Shown piece after piece: positions 7,000 to 15,022 of a stretch of 24,303 nucleotides of DNA (position 1 is its first letter; every line of letters starts with the position of its first letter). Both the position numbers and the translations under genes were made by a program. The notes beneath the pieces were generated by a model, which was given only the letters and a program-made list of their open reading frames with translations, searched no databases and was not told the DNA's origin. This stretch comes from an uncultured Bacteroidota bacterium. GTDB lineage: Bacteria; Bacteroidota; Bacteroidia; NS11-12g; UBA955. The stretch is taken from the NCBI GenBank assembly GCA_903879775.1, contig CAIRMY010000026.1, positions 1-24,303 of the forward strand. The letters run 5' to 3'.

Positions 7000-7728
7000 A
7001 TGAGAAATTTCTTATATTTAATGACCATTGCAGGTTTAACATTGGGCAGTTGCACTTCCAATTCCAAAGACAATGGATATAAAAAGGCCTATGATTTATC
7101 GCAAAAAGCTGGTGATCATGTAAGCAGCAGCCAAATTTTATTGCAGTGGGTTGCAAATGATTCTAGCATTGGTCAATGGGCTTACGATAGCCTTGCTTTT
7201 TACCATTATTACTATGCCGCTAATCCTGCCACGGTTCGCAACCCTTCCGTTTCATTGTTTTATGTAGAAAAAGGATTGGCATTGAATGGCAAAAATGAAT
7301 TTTTGAAGGACATAAAAGGTAAATTGTTATTAGAACAGGGTAAAGATACATTGTCGTATAATACATTCATGGAACTTTGGAATACAACCAAGAACTATTC
7401 TTACTACTGGGATATGGCGTTTATTGAAACGGCAAGAGGAAAAATGAACGTAGTAGATTCAATGATTCAAGTAATCATGAAAGCTCCAGATAATTTAACA
7501 AAGAAGGTAAAAATGGAACATTTACAGGCACAAGTCATTGAGGAAGTTCCAGCAAAGGCTGCATTTTTATATTTAAATGCTTTATTGCAAAATAGTCGTA
7601 GAGATATGATTGGCTCTGCAGAATCCATAAAAGAAGCTTTGCAAATTGCACCAAAATTTTATGCAGCTCAACGGTTTATTGTTGACATGCAGAGAGCTGC
7701 ATCACAGGCGCAAGGTGGAAACCGTTAA
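7000..7728 (+). CDS. lipoprotein with TPR-like helical repeats, function unknown
   Basis: This is a 242-residue protein with an SPII signal (LTLGSC, lipidated C18), so it is a membrane-anchored periplasmic lipoprotein. The mature part is mostly helical with tetratricopeptide-like spacing: an aromatic-rich YDSLAFYHYYYAANPATV segment, then SLFYVEKGLALNGKNEFLKDIKGKLLLEQGK, and at the C-terminus AAFLYLNALLQNSRRDMIGSAESIKEALQIAPKFYAAQRF, which has the A..Y...L/A.....A pattern of a TPR. No enzymatic motif is visible. Its stop codon shares bases with the stop of the convergent gene on the other strand. Confidence 0.7.
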   Translation: MRNFLYLMTIAGLTLGSCTSNSKDNGYKKAYDLSQKAGDHVSSSQILLQWVANDSSIGQWAYDSLAFYHYYYAANPATVRNPSVSLFYVEKGLALNGKNEFLKDIKGKLLLEQGKDTLSYNTFMELWNTTKNYSYYWDMAFIETARGKMNVVDSMIQVIMKAPDNLTKKVKMEHLQAQVIEEVPAKAAFLYLNALLQNSRRDMIGSAESIKEALQIAPKFYAAQRFIVDMQRAASQAQGGNR

Positions 7729-8837
7729 TAGAACAATTGATCGTATTTAAAGGTAGCTGAGACCAATTTATGGTCGCCAGGTACATTATTCCTGCTGTTG
7801 TATTTTATTCCTTTTAATGGATCTGAGTATAGAATATAATCGATTCGAAAGCTAGGGAAAGGACCTTTATACGTTCTTTCAAGTCCATTGCCACAGGCAA
7901 CAAAAGCATCTCTCAATCCTTTACAAACCTCTCTATAGGTGTAACTAGCAGGCACATCATTAAAATCGCCGACTACAATTTTAGGAATTTTGCATTCTTC
8001 TAATTCTTGGGTGAGAATGGTGGTTTGTTCTGCTCTTTTTTTGTAAGCCAATCGCATGCGTGCAATGAGTCCATCGGTTTTTTCTTTATCGATTTCCTTT
8101 TTCACATTGGCTTGTTCAATTGCTTTGTAATCAGATTTGTTAAATCGAAAAGATTGTAAATGAACGTTATAAACTCTAATTGTGCGATCTGAATTATTGT
8201 CGAGCGATGGAATCTTTACATCCACCCACATCGCCATGTTTCCGGTGGTTTCACCAAAAGAAATTCTTTTCCATTTATGGATGGGGTATTTTGATAGAAT
8301 CATCATTCCGTAAGGTCTGTTTTCGCGGAGTTTATAAACTAAAGCATACTTGTAATTACATCGATTTTTCATTCTTTGCACAAGTGTCGACATGGTTTCA
8401 TTTTTTGCATAAACTTCTTGCAAACAAACGATATCTGCATTTTCTGATTTGATAATTTGTATGACAGAATCTTGTTGCCAACCATTGGTAAATATGCCAA
8501 ACAAGTTTGCATTGTAGGTAATGACTTTACATAGATCTTCTGCGCGGGTTGAAAAGTTTGGTTTAGAAGTATATTGCATGTAAAGACTCATTTGTCCAAG
8601 ATTAAAAAGAAAAAAAGCAGCGGGAAAAAGCGATTTCCATTTTAATTGAATGAGCCAATAAACAAGAAGTATGAGATTGATAAAGAACAAGAGTGGGAAA
8701 GCAAGTCCAATAAGTGGTAAAAAGGTATTGATTTTAGGTGAAATGGCGGCAACTTGTCCCGACAAAAGCAATAACAATCCATTGGCTAACGTCAATGGAA
8801 AAATAATAAAATTGAATATTTTTATAAGTGTTTTCAA
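7725..8837 (-). CDS. membrane-anchored endonuclease/exonuclease/phosphatase family protein
   Basis: This is a 370-residue protein. The first 90 residues hold three hydrophobic segments; the rest is an EEP (DNase I-like) domain facing outside the cytoplasm or attached to the membrane. Motifs in order: metal-binding CLQEVY (Glu near 141), YNVHLQS, GDFNDVP with catalytic Asp/Asn, RIDYILYS, and the final catalytic GDHKLV. All catalytic positions are kept, so an active phosphodiesterase is expected, acting on nucleic acid, phospholipid or inositol phosphate. The substrate is not readable. It lies last in a tight run mutL - rhomboid - rhomboid - EEP, 3 nt after the second rhomboid. Its stop overlaps the stop of the convergent lipoprotein gene. 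Confidence 0.85.
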   Translation of the reverse strand: MKTLIKIFNFIIFPLTLANGLLLLLSGQVAAISPKINTFLPLIGLAFPLLFFINLILLVYWLIQLKWKSLFPAAFFLFNLGQMSLYMQYTSKPNFSTRAEDLCKVITYNANLFGIFTNGWQQDSVIQIIKSENADIVCLQEVYAKNETMSTLVQRMKNRCNYKYALVYKLRENRPYGMMILSKYPIHKWKRISFGETTGNMAMWVDVKIPSLDNNSDRTIRVYNVHLQSFRFNKSDYKAIEQANVKKEIDKEKTDGLIARMRLAYKKRAEQTTILTQELEECKIPKIVVGDFNDVPASYTYREVCKGLRDAFVACGNGLERTYKGPFPSFRIDYILYSDPLKGIKYNSRNNVPGDHKLVSATFKYDQLFY

Positions 8838-8840
8838 TTT

Positions 8841-9650
8841 TTATTTTTTACTGGCTGAAAACAGTTTTTCTTTTTCTTTTGCAGTTAAGCTATCGTAACC
8901 ATTGGCGCTAATTTTATCGAGAATGGCATCAATTTCTTCTTGGGAAGGCGATTTTGAGTGATTGATATTTACAGTTGCCGAACGTTTTGGTTTTCGATTG
9001 AAAGCAGAAGTTTTGAATTTTGGGAAGTTCCATATTCCTCTGATTTCAGTGATGTAAGCAAGACCAAATAAATAACCCCCAAGATGTGCAAGATTGCCGC
9101 CAATATGATACGTAAATAAAAGTCCAACGACATCAAAAAATATCTTAATGATTACAATCCAGCGCAATTCTATTTCAACAATACCCAATAGAAAAACTCG
9201 GTAATTGGGTGCATATATAGCGGTTGCAATGAGTATAGCAGCAATGCCGCCAGAGGCACCTACCAGCAGACCAGAATTTTCGGTCAATTGTGCAAAAATA
9301 AAATAGATTAACGAACCCAATATCCCTCCAAAAATGAACAATCGAACAATGTGTTTAGATCCGATTAAATCTTCTAGAATCGTTCCTACGAAGTATAGCC
9401 ATAACATATTCCCGAGAAGGTGCATAAACCCTGCATGAAGAAAAATATTTGTGACTAAACTATAAAATGAAATGTAAATTGGTTGATGCGGATTGAATGA
9501 AAACAGATTAAATAAAGTTTGACCAAATGGGAAAATACCCAGAATTAAGAACAGAAAATAAACAATTACATTGGCCCAAATAATGTTTACAACCACAGAG
9601 TTTAGCGGGCTGAAAGGCTTATTGGTAAAAGTGAAAGGTTTGTTTAACAT
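8841..9650 (-). CDS. rhomboid intramembrane serine protease with DUF6576-like tail
   Basis: This is a 269-residue polytopic protein. Rhomboid signatures are complete: HAGFMHLLGNM (H77, N81 for the oxyanion hole) in TM2, the nucleophile in GASGG (S133), and the base in AHLGG (H189). It should therefore be an active protease cutting substrates within the inner membrane. The C-terminal cytoplasmic stretch of about 60 residues is basic, then ends in EEIDAILDKISANGYDSLTAKEKEKLF, which resembles the DUF6576 helix pair found on many Bacteroidota rhomboids. It is the second of two adjacent rhomboid genes, 3 nt after the first. Substrates are unknown. Confidence 0.9.
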   Translation of the reverse strand: MLNKPFTFTNKPFSPLNSVVVNIIWANVIVYFLFLILGIFPFGQTLFNLFSFNPHQPIYISFYSLVTNIFLHAGFMHLLGNMLWLYFVGTILEDLIGSKHIVRLFIFGGILGSLIYFIFAQLTENSGLLVGASGGIAAILIATAIYAPNYRVFLLGIVEIELRWIVIIKIFFDVVGLLFTYHIGGNLAHLGGYLFGLAYITEIRGIWNFPKFKTSAFNRKPKRSATVNINHSKSPSQEEIDAILDKISANGYDSLTAKEKEKLFSASKK

Positions 9651-9653
9651 CGT

Positions 9654-10298
9654 TTATTTCCAATTTTTCTGCCAGATTTTGATAATGATAAACCCAAAAA
9701 TGGCTCCACCGATATGTGCAAAATGTGCAATATTGTCGGAAGAAAGATCTACAACTCCCAAGAGCACATCTAAACCAACGATAATGGGAATCAAATATTT
9801 TGCTTTGATTGGATAAGGAATAAATAAAAAGATCATTGTTTCATTTGGATACAACACTCCGAAGGCGGTCATTACACCATACAATGCACCACTTGCCCCA
9901 AGCATTGGTGGGTAGAATAATTCAAGATTTAAAGCATGTCCCGGAAAGAAAAAACCAGTACTTGAATGAATTTGAATGCCCATCCAAATAAAATGTAAGA
10001 GCACAGCTCCTAAGCCACTTAAAAAGAAAAGTTGAAGGAATTTCTTGGTTCCAAGACGATTTTCAACAACCATCCCAAAAGAAAACAATGCAAAAGCATT
10101 GAATAAAATATGTCCTATACCCCCATGGCAGAATATGTGTGTAACCAATTGCCAAATTCTAAAATTTGAACTATCTGGGTAATACAAATACCAACTTGCA
10201 GGATCAACACCAATTTTTGGAAGTGCAAATTGAGCCATCGCTCCTAAACCCATGATAATGAGTATATTTTTTAATCCGGTTGGCAAATTTTGAATCAT
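9654..10298 (-). CDS. rhomboid intramembrane serine protease (short form)
   Basis: This is a 214-residue polytopic protein without the C-terminal extension of its neighbour. The catalytic residues are present: HGGIGHILFN in TM2 (H63, N67), GASGA with S136, and AHIGG with H195. An insertion of about 25 residues with a hydrophilic, aromatic part (FFFPGHALNLELFYPP) sits just before the serine segment, in the loop preceding TM4. Its ATG overlaps the mutL stop in an ATGA arrangement (10295-10298), so it is translationally coupled to mutL. Sequence divergence between the two rhomboids suggests different substrates rather than a recent duplication. Confidence 0.9.
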   Translation of the reverse strand: MIQNLPTGLKNILIIMGLGAMAQFALPKIGVDPASWYLYYPDSSNFRIWQLVTHIFCHGGIGHILFNAFALFSFGMVVENRLGTKKFLQLFFLSGLGAVLLHFIWMGIQIHSSTGFFFPGHALNLELFYPPMLGASGALYGVMTAFGVLYPNETMIFLFIPYPIKAKYLIPIIVGLDVLLGVVDLSSDNIAHFAHIGGAIFGFIIIKIWQKNWK

Positions 10299-12154
10299 AT
10301 ATTTCTTTGTTTCTTGAATAAATCAAAAATGGTTTCTGCAGTTAATTTTACAAAAACCAACTTTCCATCAAAAGTAAACTGAGGATTGGTTAATGCAAAC
10401 AATTCTTTGATTAAAAACTTTACTTCTTCGTTGGAAGTGAAATTTTGCGTGTAATTTACTCCTTGACGCGACATACTAGAAGCTAAACTTTGATGTTTAC
10501 TTAGTTTTACATCGCCTTGAGTATTTATATAATCTTCAATGATATGTTCGAGTAATTTTTGTTCATCACAAGATGATATTTGAGCGGGTAATCCATTGAT
10601 TAAGATTGAATTTCCCCCAAAATGTCCGAGGTCAAATCCTAAATGTTTTAAATCATCTATGATGTCTAATGCAATCGCTAAATGCCCTGGACTAAGTTCA
10701 ACATTTCTTGGAAAAAGAAGCTGTTGAGTTGTGCCTTTCATATTTTCGAGCTGTTGAATGAATTGATGATAAAGAATTTGTTGATGCGACAATCGTTTGT
10801 CGATAATGCACAAATGACCATCAATATTGGCAACAATGTATTTTTCAGCAAGGTTAAATGAACCTAAAACAGAAATTTCATTTTCATGTTTTTGAATGGC
10901 TTGGTGTTGATTTGATTGAAAATTGGATTCAACATTCTGCTGCGTCAAATTTTGTTCAACAGAACCTAGAATTTTTTGCCAATCTTGATTTGAATTTCTT
11001 TCGTAGGGTTTTCGATCTTGGGTAAAAGGATTGTAGCGCGAATCTTGTTTTTCGGTTGTTGGTTGTTCAATTCTCGACCAATTAGAACTCCCAGGAACTG
11101 AAGGTGTGTGATTTAACCATTGGTCGATATTTTCTAAGCCTAGAATTTCGGTATTGGGTTGAACAACAAATTTGCCAAGGGATTTTCTGGCTGTTGCTTT
11201 AATTAAATTGTAGATGTGTTTTTCATCTTCAAATTTGACCTCTGTTTTGGTAGGATGAACGTTTACATCGACTTTTTCTGGAGCCACATTTAAAAACAAG
11301 GTGTACGTTGGAAAGCTATCGGTTTCAATTAATCCTTCATAGGCAGCGATCACAGCATGATGAAAATAGGGACTTTTAATATAACGATCATTCACAAAGA
11401 AGTATTGGTCGCCTCGTGTTCTTTTTGTAATGGAGGGACTTCCCACAAATCCATTGATTTCAACGATATCTGTAATTTCTTGCACTTCTAGAAAATCTGA
11501 AGTGTTTTTTTTACCTAAAACATCTGCCAATCTATCGAGCATTGATTTTGGCATCCAATTGAAAACTTCACTATTATTATTAAACAGAGTAAATTGGATA
11601 TGTGGATTTGCCATTGCCTGTCGTTGAAATTCCTCAAAAATATGTTTGGTTTCAACTGATATGGATTTAAGGAAATTTCTGCGCGCCGGTATATTGTAAA
11701 ATAGGTTTTTTATTGCAATTGAAGTGCCATCTGGTGCAGCTTCTATACGTTGTTCAATGACTTCACTTGCTTCAATGCGAATAAACGATGCAACTTCATC
11801 ATCTTTTCTTTTTGTTTTCATTTCAACTTGAGCCACCGCAGCAATTGAAGCAAGCGCTTCACCACGGAAACCATATGTATTTAATGAAAATAGATCTTCT
11901 GCTTTTCGAATTTTTGAGGTGGCATGTCGTTCCCAACACATTCTAGCGTCAGTTTCACTCATTCCTTTGCCATTGTCAATGACTTGCATGAGTGTTGATC
12001 CTCCATCTTTAATGAGAAGCTTTATTTGAGTTGCACCCGCATCAATGCTATTTTCAAGTAGTTCTTTAACGGCACTTGCGGGACGTTGAACCACTTCTCC
12101 TGCAGCAATTTGGTTTGCAACTGCGTCGGTTAATAATTTTATGATGTCAGACAA
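10295..12154 (-). CDS. mutL: DNA mismatch repair protein MutL
   Basis: This is a 619-residue MutL. The N-terminal GHKL ATPase is intact: ELLENSIDAG (E34 as general base), DNGKGM (60-65), ATSKI and GFRGEAL (95-101), then the second domain with KRTRGDQYFFVNDR and VDVNVHPTK. A polar linker (about 345-430) rich in Q and N joins the C-terminal dimerisation domain. There the endonuclease metal site DQHA..E is reduced to DKRLSHQQ (452-459), and the distal CPHGRP-type motif is replaced by TFDGKL. The protein may therefore lack endonuclease activity. The start is a TTG (12152-12154) with a strong Shine-Dalgarno 6 nt upstream; it yields the expected N-terminus of the family. It is the first gene of the mutL - rhomboid - rhomboid - EEP run. 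Confidence 0.96.
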   Translation of the reverse strand: MSDIIKLLTDAVANQIAAGEVVQRPASAVKELLENSIDAGATQIKLLIKDGGSTLMQVIDNGKGMSETDARMCWERHATSKIRKAEDLFSLNTYGFRGEALASIAAVAQVEMKTKRKDDEVASFIRIEASEVIEQRIEAAPDGTSIAIKNLFYNIPARRNFLKSISVETKHIFEEFQRQAMANPHIQFTLFNNNSEVFNWMPKSMLDRLADVLGKKNTSDFLEVQEITDIVEINGFVGSPSITKRTRGDQYFFVNDRYIKSPYFHHAVIAAYEGLIETDSFPTYTLFLNVAPEKVDVNVHPTKTEVKFEDEKHIYNLIKATARKSLGKFVVQPNTEILGLENIDQWLNHTPSVPGSSNWSRIEQPTTEKQDSRYNPFTQDRKPYERNSNQDWQKILGSVEQNLTQQNVESNFQSNQHQAIQKHENEISVLGSFNLAEKYIVANIDGHLCIIDKRLSHQQILYHQFIQQLENMKGTTQQLLFPRNVELSPGHLAIALDIIDDLKHLGFDLGHFGGNSILINGLPAQISSCDEQKLLEHIIEDYINTQGDVKLSKHQSLASSMSRQGVNYTQNFTSNEEVKFLIKELFALTNPQFTFDGKLVFVKLTAETIFDLFKKQRNI

Positions 12155-12160
12155 GCTCTT

Positions 12161-12167
12161 CCTCCTT
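12161..12167 (-). promoter_or_regulatory. strong Shine-Dalgarno AAGGAGG deciding the mutL TTG start
   Basis: AAGGAGG on the minus strand lies 6 nt before the TTG at 12154. Such a strong ribosome binding site is the exception in this window, where most starts have none, and it compensates for a weak start codon. Confidence 0.7.
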
Positions 12168-12179
12168 AAGCAATATGCT

Positions 12180-12187
12180 CAAATTTA
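12180..12187 (-). promoter_or_regulatory. -7 box TAAATTTG for mutL
   Basis: This is an exact TAnnTTTG match, 25 nt before the mutL start, just beyond the prmA stop. It would give a leader of about 20 nt carrying the Shine-Dalgarno. Read-through from prmA could also supply mutL. Confidence 0.45.
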
Positions 12188-12190
12188 CAT

Positions 12191-13039
12191 TCACTTTTTC
12201 AGATAACCCAATACACCCCAATCTTTGTGTGTATTTTGAGTTTGTTTTTCGAGTCCTTTTGAAATACAAATGTCATCGACCATTTGTAAATCAACCAACT
12301 GTAAACCACTGATTAAAATCAAACCATTTGTTTTAAGCACGCGGATATAATCGTTTAAATCGGCAATGATAATTTCTCTATGAATATTTGCTAAAATCAC
12401 ATCGAAATAGTTGGGTTCGTAATTTGAAAGGGTTTCGGCGGTTCCAAGTAACATAACGGAATTGGTACAATTGTTTACCACCAAATTATCATTTGCATTG
12501 TCTACCACCCAATCGTCTATTTCAATTCCAACAATTTCATTGCCTCCTAATTTTTCAGCTACAATTCCAAGAATGCCTGTACCTGCACCCATATCTAAAA
12601 CTTTACCACCTTGAAATTTACCTGTGTTTTTAAGCATTTCAACAATCATAAGGTGTGTGGTTGAATGGTGTCCAGTGCCAAAACTCATTCTCGGTTCAAT
12701 GGTAATTACAATTCCTTCGTTTACTTCAGGGTGGAAAGGTGCTCTAATGTGCACATTTTCTATTTGTAAAGGTTCAAAAAAGTTCTTCTCCCAAAGCGCA
12801 TTCCAATTTTCTTTTTCTTGGTATTCCCAAACTAAAGCATTGCTGTATGGGTTAAGTATTTCTTCAATATCTAATTTGTCGGATTCTGAAATATCTTCAA
12901 TTTTTGCATGGGCAACCACAGAATCGCCATCGGTGTTGAAATAGTTGAAACCAAAATCGCTGATTAAAGCAACAATGATTTCTTTAAACTCATCCTCAGT
13001 AGATCTGGGCTGAATGGTTAATGAAATAAAATCTGCCAT
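12191..13039 (-). CDS. prmA: ribosomal protein L11 methyltransferase
   Basis: PrmA (282 aa) trimethylates ribosomal protein L11 using S-adenosylmethionine. The N-terminal 90 residues form the substrate-recognition domain. The linker has the family hallmark MSFGTGHHSTT, followed by the class I methyltransferase motif VLDMGAGTGILGI, acidic motif II EIDDWVVDNANDN, and the NIHREI motif at the NPPF-equivalent position. Length and order match the family. The start lies 1 nt after the stop of the upstream lipoprotein gene (TAA at 13041-13043), so the two are co-transcribed and probably coupled. MutL follows 36 bp downstream. Confidence 0.95.
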   Translation of the reverse strand: MADFISLTIQPRSTEDEFKEIIVALISDFGFNYFNTDGDSVVAHAKIEDISESDKLDIEEILNPYSNALVWEYQEKENWNALWEKNFFEPLQIENVHIRAPFHPEVNEGIVITIEPRMSFGTGHHSTTHLMIVEMLKNTGKFQGGKVLDMGAGTGILGIVAEKLGGNEIVGIEIDDWVVDNANDNLVVNNCTNSVMLLGTAETLSNYEPNYFDVILANIHREIIIADLNDYIRVLKTNGLILISGLQLVDLQMVDDICISKGLEKQTQNTHKDWGVLGYLKK

Positions 13040-13040
13040 A

Positions 13041-14219
13041 TTATTTTTTCACCGCAGATTGCAAGTTGCATTCTTTGAATTCGGCGTTATAACCAATGTT
13101 AAAAGGAAGCTTTGCGGGTTTTTTCGCAGCGTATTCAGCTTTCAAATCTTGTTGTACTCGACTTCGGAATAATTGAATGGTCCTCGTATATTCACCCAAT
13201 ACTGTAACTTGAAATCCTGTGGATTTTAAAATTGGGAACGGAATTCCACTATCATCTTGAAGAATGCGTTTGCTATTTCGGGTCATGATTGCTCTAATTT
13301 TAGAAAATGAGCTTTTGTGCATTAAATAACTTGCGGCTTTGAAGAAAGAAACAATTTGTTTTCTAGAATTGAGGTAAATGTACAAGCCAGTATTTTTTGT
13401 GCCATTGGTCATGCCTTGATCACTTAAATCTCCGGTTATATAAATGAGTTCTTTTACATTTCCACTGCCATCTTTTGCTTTATATCCAATTCGAATGGCT
13501 ATTTTTTTATGCGGCTTGTTTCCTAATTCTACTTCCTTCACAGGATTTCCAAATGCATCAATATCAAAGGCTTTGATATATTCAATTGAATATCCAAACT
13601 TTGCCATATAATATAAACAAGTATGTATCGTGCCATTTAAATAGCCTTTTGTAAAATCAATTTCCATACTGTAAGTTCTGAAAAATCCTAATTTGTGAGG
13701 AAAGTACAGTGAATGCTCTAAGTTGGAAAGATATTTCTCAAGTTTTATGGGACTCGCTGTGTCGATATCAAATAAATATCCGGCTGGTTCTAAACCCACC
13801 ATAATGGTAGTGTCTTGTTTCGGAAAGAACATATGAGAATAGTAAAAATCTCCTCCTGCAAATGGATAAACCAATGTTTTTGGTTCGTTATCGATTCCTA
13901 ATTTTGAATCATCCACCCATTTTGCAATTGGGGTACTAATTCTTTTAGATAAAGAATTCCATTTGATATTTGTTCCACGGCTATAACTCAACCAAATGGA
14001 GGCGTTTTTTAGATTTGATGTAATTTTTGTGGTATCTCCTGAAAGCAAATCGCAAAAACGATTCCATTTTTGAACAGTTCCTGTAGAAACGGTGGTTTCA
14101 ACTTGACTCATTGGATTTGCTTTTTTAGCAGAATCCGTTGTTGGTTTTGAACTTTGGGCTTGATTGTTTTGGCAAGCCATCAATGAGATGCCTAACAAAA
14201 TGGCGAATGATAAACGCAT
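13041..14219 (-). CDS. lipoprotein of unknown function
   Basis: This is a 392-residue lipoprotein with an SPII signal (GISLMACQ, lipidated C16). The frame is open back to 14321, but the extra 34 residues have no signal-peptide character and overlap the end of the SRAP gene. The ATG at 14219 places a proper lipoprotein signal at the N-terminus and has a promoter box 12 nt upstream. After a disordered S/T/K/Q linker (to about 45), the body shows no motif I recognise. Notable is WNRFCDLLSGD near the start of the domain, and an aromatic-rich KTLVYPFAGGDFYYSHMFFP stretch that looks like a conserved core. It is co-transcribed with prmA, but no functional link is evident. Confidence 0.75.
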   Translation of the reverse strand: MRLSFAILLGISLMACQNNQAQSSKPTTDSAKKANPMSQVETTVSTGTVQKWNRFCDLLSGDTTKITSNLKNASIWLSYSRGTNIKWNSLSKRISTPIAKWVDDSKLGIDNEPKTLVYPFAGGDFYYSHMFFPKQDTTIMVGLEPAGYLFDIDTASPIKLEKYLSNLEHSLYFPHKLGFFRTYSMEIDFTKGYLNGTIHTCLYYMAKFGYSIEYIKAFDIDAFGNPVKEVELGNKPHKKIAIRIGYKAKDGSGNVKELIYITGDLSDQGMTNGTKNTGLYIYLNSRKQIVSFFKAASYLMHKSSFSKIRAIMTRNSKRILQDDSGIPFPILKSTGFQVTVLGEYTRTIQLFRSRVQQDLKAEYAAKKPAKLPFNIGYNAEFKECNLQSAVKK

Positions 14220-14231
14220 ATAAATAATCTG

Positions 14232-14239
14232 CAAATGTA
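14232..14239 (-). promoter_or_regulatory. -7 box TACATTTG for the lipoprotein-prmA unit
   Basis: This is an exact TAnnTTTG match on the minus strand, 12 nt before the ATG at 14219, in the 53-bp gap after the SRAP gene. It gives the lipoprotein-prmA unit its own promoter with a very short leader. Confidence 0.5.
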
Positions 14240-14272
14240 GCGTATTTTTTATGAATTGATGGGATTGAAACG

Positions 14273-14995
14273 TTAGAAAAGTGTAGTTTGTTTTGCAAAA
14301 TTCGCGGGTTCTATAGCCCATGACTCGTTTCTTATGTTTTTAGGACTATTTAACTTCATTGAAACTGTATGGGAGCTCAAGAATTCTTCTGGGCATGGTT
14401 TGCAGAGTTCTTGTCGGCTTGGAGCGTCTAAAAGCAGCCATTTTTCAGCATTTTCTTCGTTTAAAACAACCGGCATTCGCTTTTTTACATTGTGAATTTT
14501 CTCCATCATTTGGTTGGCATGGGTGGTTAAAATGGAATAAGAATAAATCAAATTTCCAGTATTTGAATTGATCCAAGTGTCGTAAATTCCAGCCATGTAT
14601 AGAATTTCATTTGAAGAGGGATAAATAAAATGCGGTATTTTAAGTTGGTTTTGATGTTCCCATTCAAAAAATCCGGATGCTAAAATAACGCATGGATTTT
14701 GCTCCCAGGCCTTTTGAAACATAGGCTTTTCGAATGCAGTTTCGCTGCGTGCATTCAAAGAATTTTTCTGCAATTCTTTTGATTTTAAGCTATCTGAAAC
14801 CCACGATGGAATTAATCCCCATTCGAAATTATCGACTTTGAAATTTGTTTCATTTTGAGGCAAAAAGAGCACGGGCAGATTTGGGTGTTCAAATCCATTA
14901 AAAAAAAATCCCTGTTTTGGCAATGAAACTTGTTCTATGCCAAACTTAGCTTTGAGTGAATTCGGTGAAAAATTGATTGCGTACGAAAAGCACAT
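14273..14995 (-). CDS. SRAP-family protein (YedK/HMCES), abasic-site DNA-protein crosslinker
   Basis: This is a 240-residue SRAP protein. Family members form a thiazolidine crosslink between the N-terminal cysteine and abasic sites in single-stranded DNA, shielding them during replication. The start must be the ATG at 14995, because it places C2 directly after the initiator Met (MCFSY); longer readings back to 15103 bury the cysteine and run into the divergent gene. Other active-site residues are present: N81 in LNARSET, E111 in GFFEW, and H168 in IHNVKKRMPVVL. In that last motif a four-residue NVKK insertion separates the His from RMP, compared with E. coli YedK. It is transcribed divergently from the saccharopine dehydrogenase homologue, with only 27 bp between start codons. 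Confidence 0.93.
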   Translation of the reverse strand: MCFSYAINFSPNSLKAKFGIEQVSLPKQGFFFNGFEHPNLPVLFLPQNETNFKVDNFEWGLIPSWVSDSLKSKELQKNSLNARSETAFEKPMFQKAWEQNPCVILASGFFEWEHQNQLKIPHFIYPSSNEILYMAGIYDTWINSNTGNLIYSYSILTTHANQMMEKIHNVKKRMPVVLNEENAEKWLLLDAPSRQELCKPCPEEFLSSHTVSMKLNSPKNIRNESWAIEPANFAKQTTLF

Positions 14996-14998
14996 ATT

Positions 14999-15006
14999 CA
15001 AAGATA
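14999..15006 (-). promoter_or_regulatory. -7 box TATCTTTG for the SRAP gene
   Basis: This is an exact TAnnTTTG match on the minus strand, ending 3 nt before the SRAP ATG. It lies 4 bp from the divergent box at 15011-15018. Confidence 0.6.
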
Positions 15007-15010
15007 GTTT

Positions 15011-15018
15011 TATATTTG
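15011..15018 (+). promoter_or_regulatory. -7 box TATATTTG for the saccharopine dehydrogenase homologue
   Basis: This is an exact TAnnTTTG match on the plus strand, ending 4 nt before the ATG at 15023. The divergent SRAP box is 4 bp to the left. Confidence 0.6.
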
Positions 15019-15022
15019 TTCT

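Noticed and set aside
9654..10298. The short rhomboid as an inactive pseudoprotease
   Set aside because: Both the GASGA serine and the AHIGG histidine are present, so there is no sign of inactivation.
14220..14321. N-terminal extension of the lipoprotein frame beginning at 14321
   Set aside because: The extra 34 residues overlap the SRAP coding end, have no signal-peptide character and lie upstream of a promoter box at 14232-14239. The ATG at 14219 gives a proper SPII signal.
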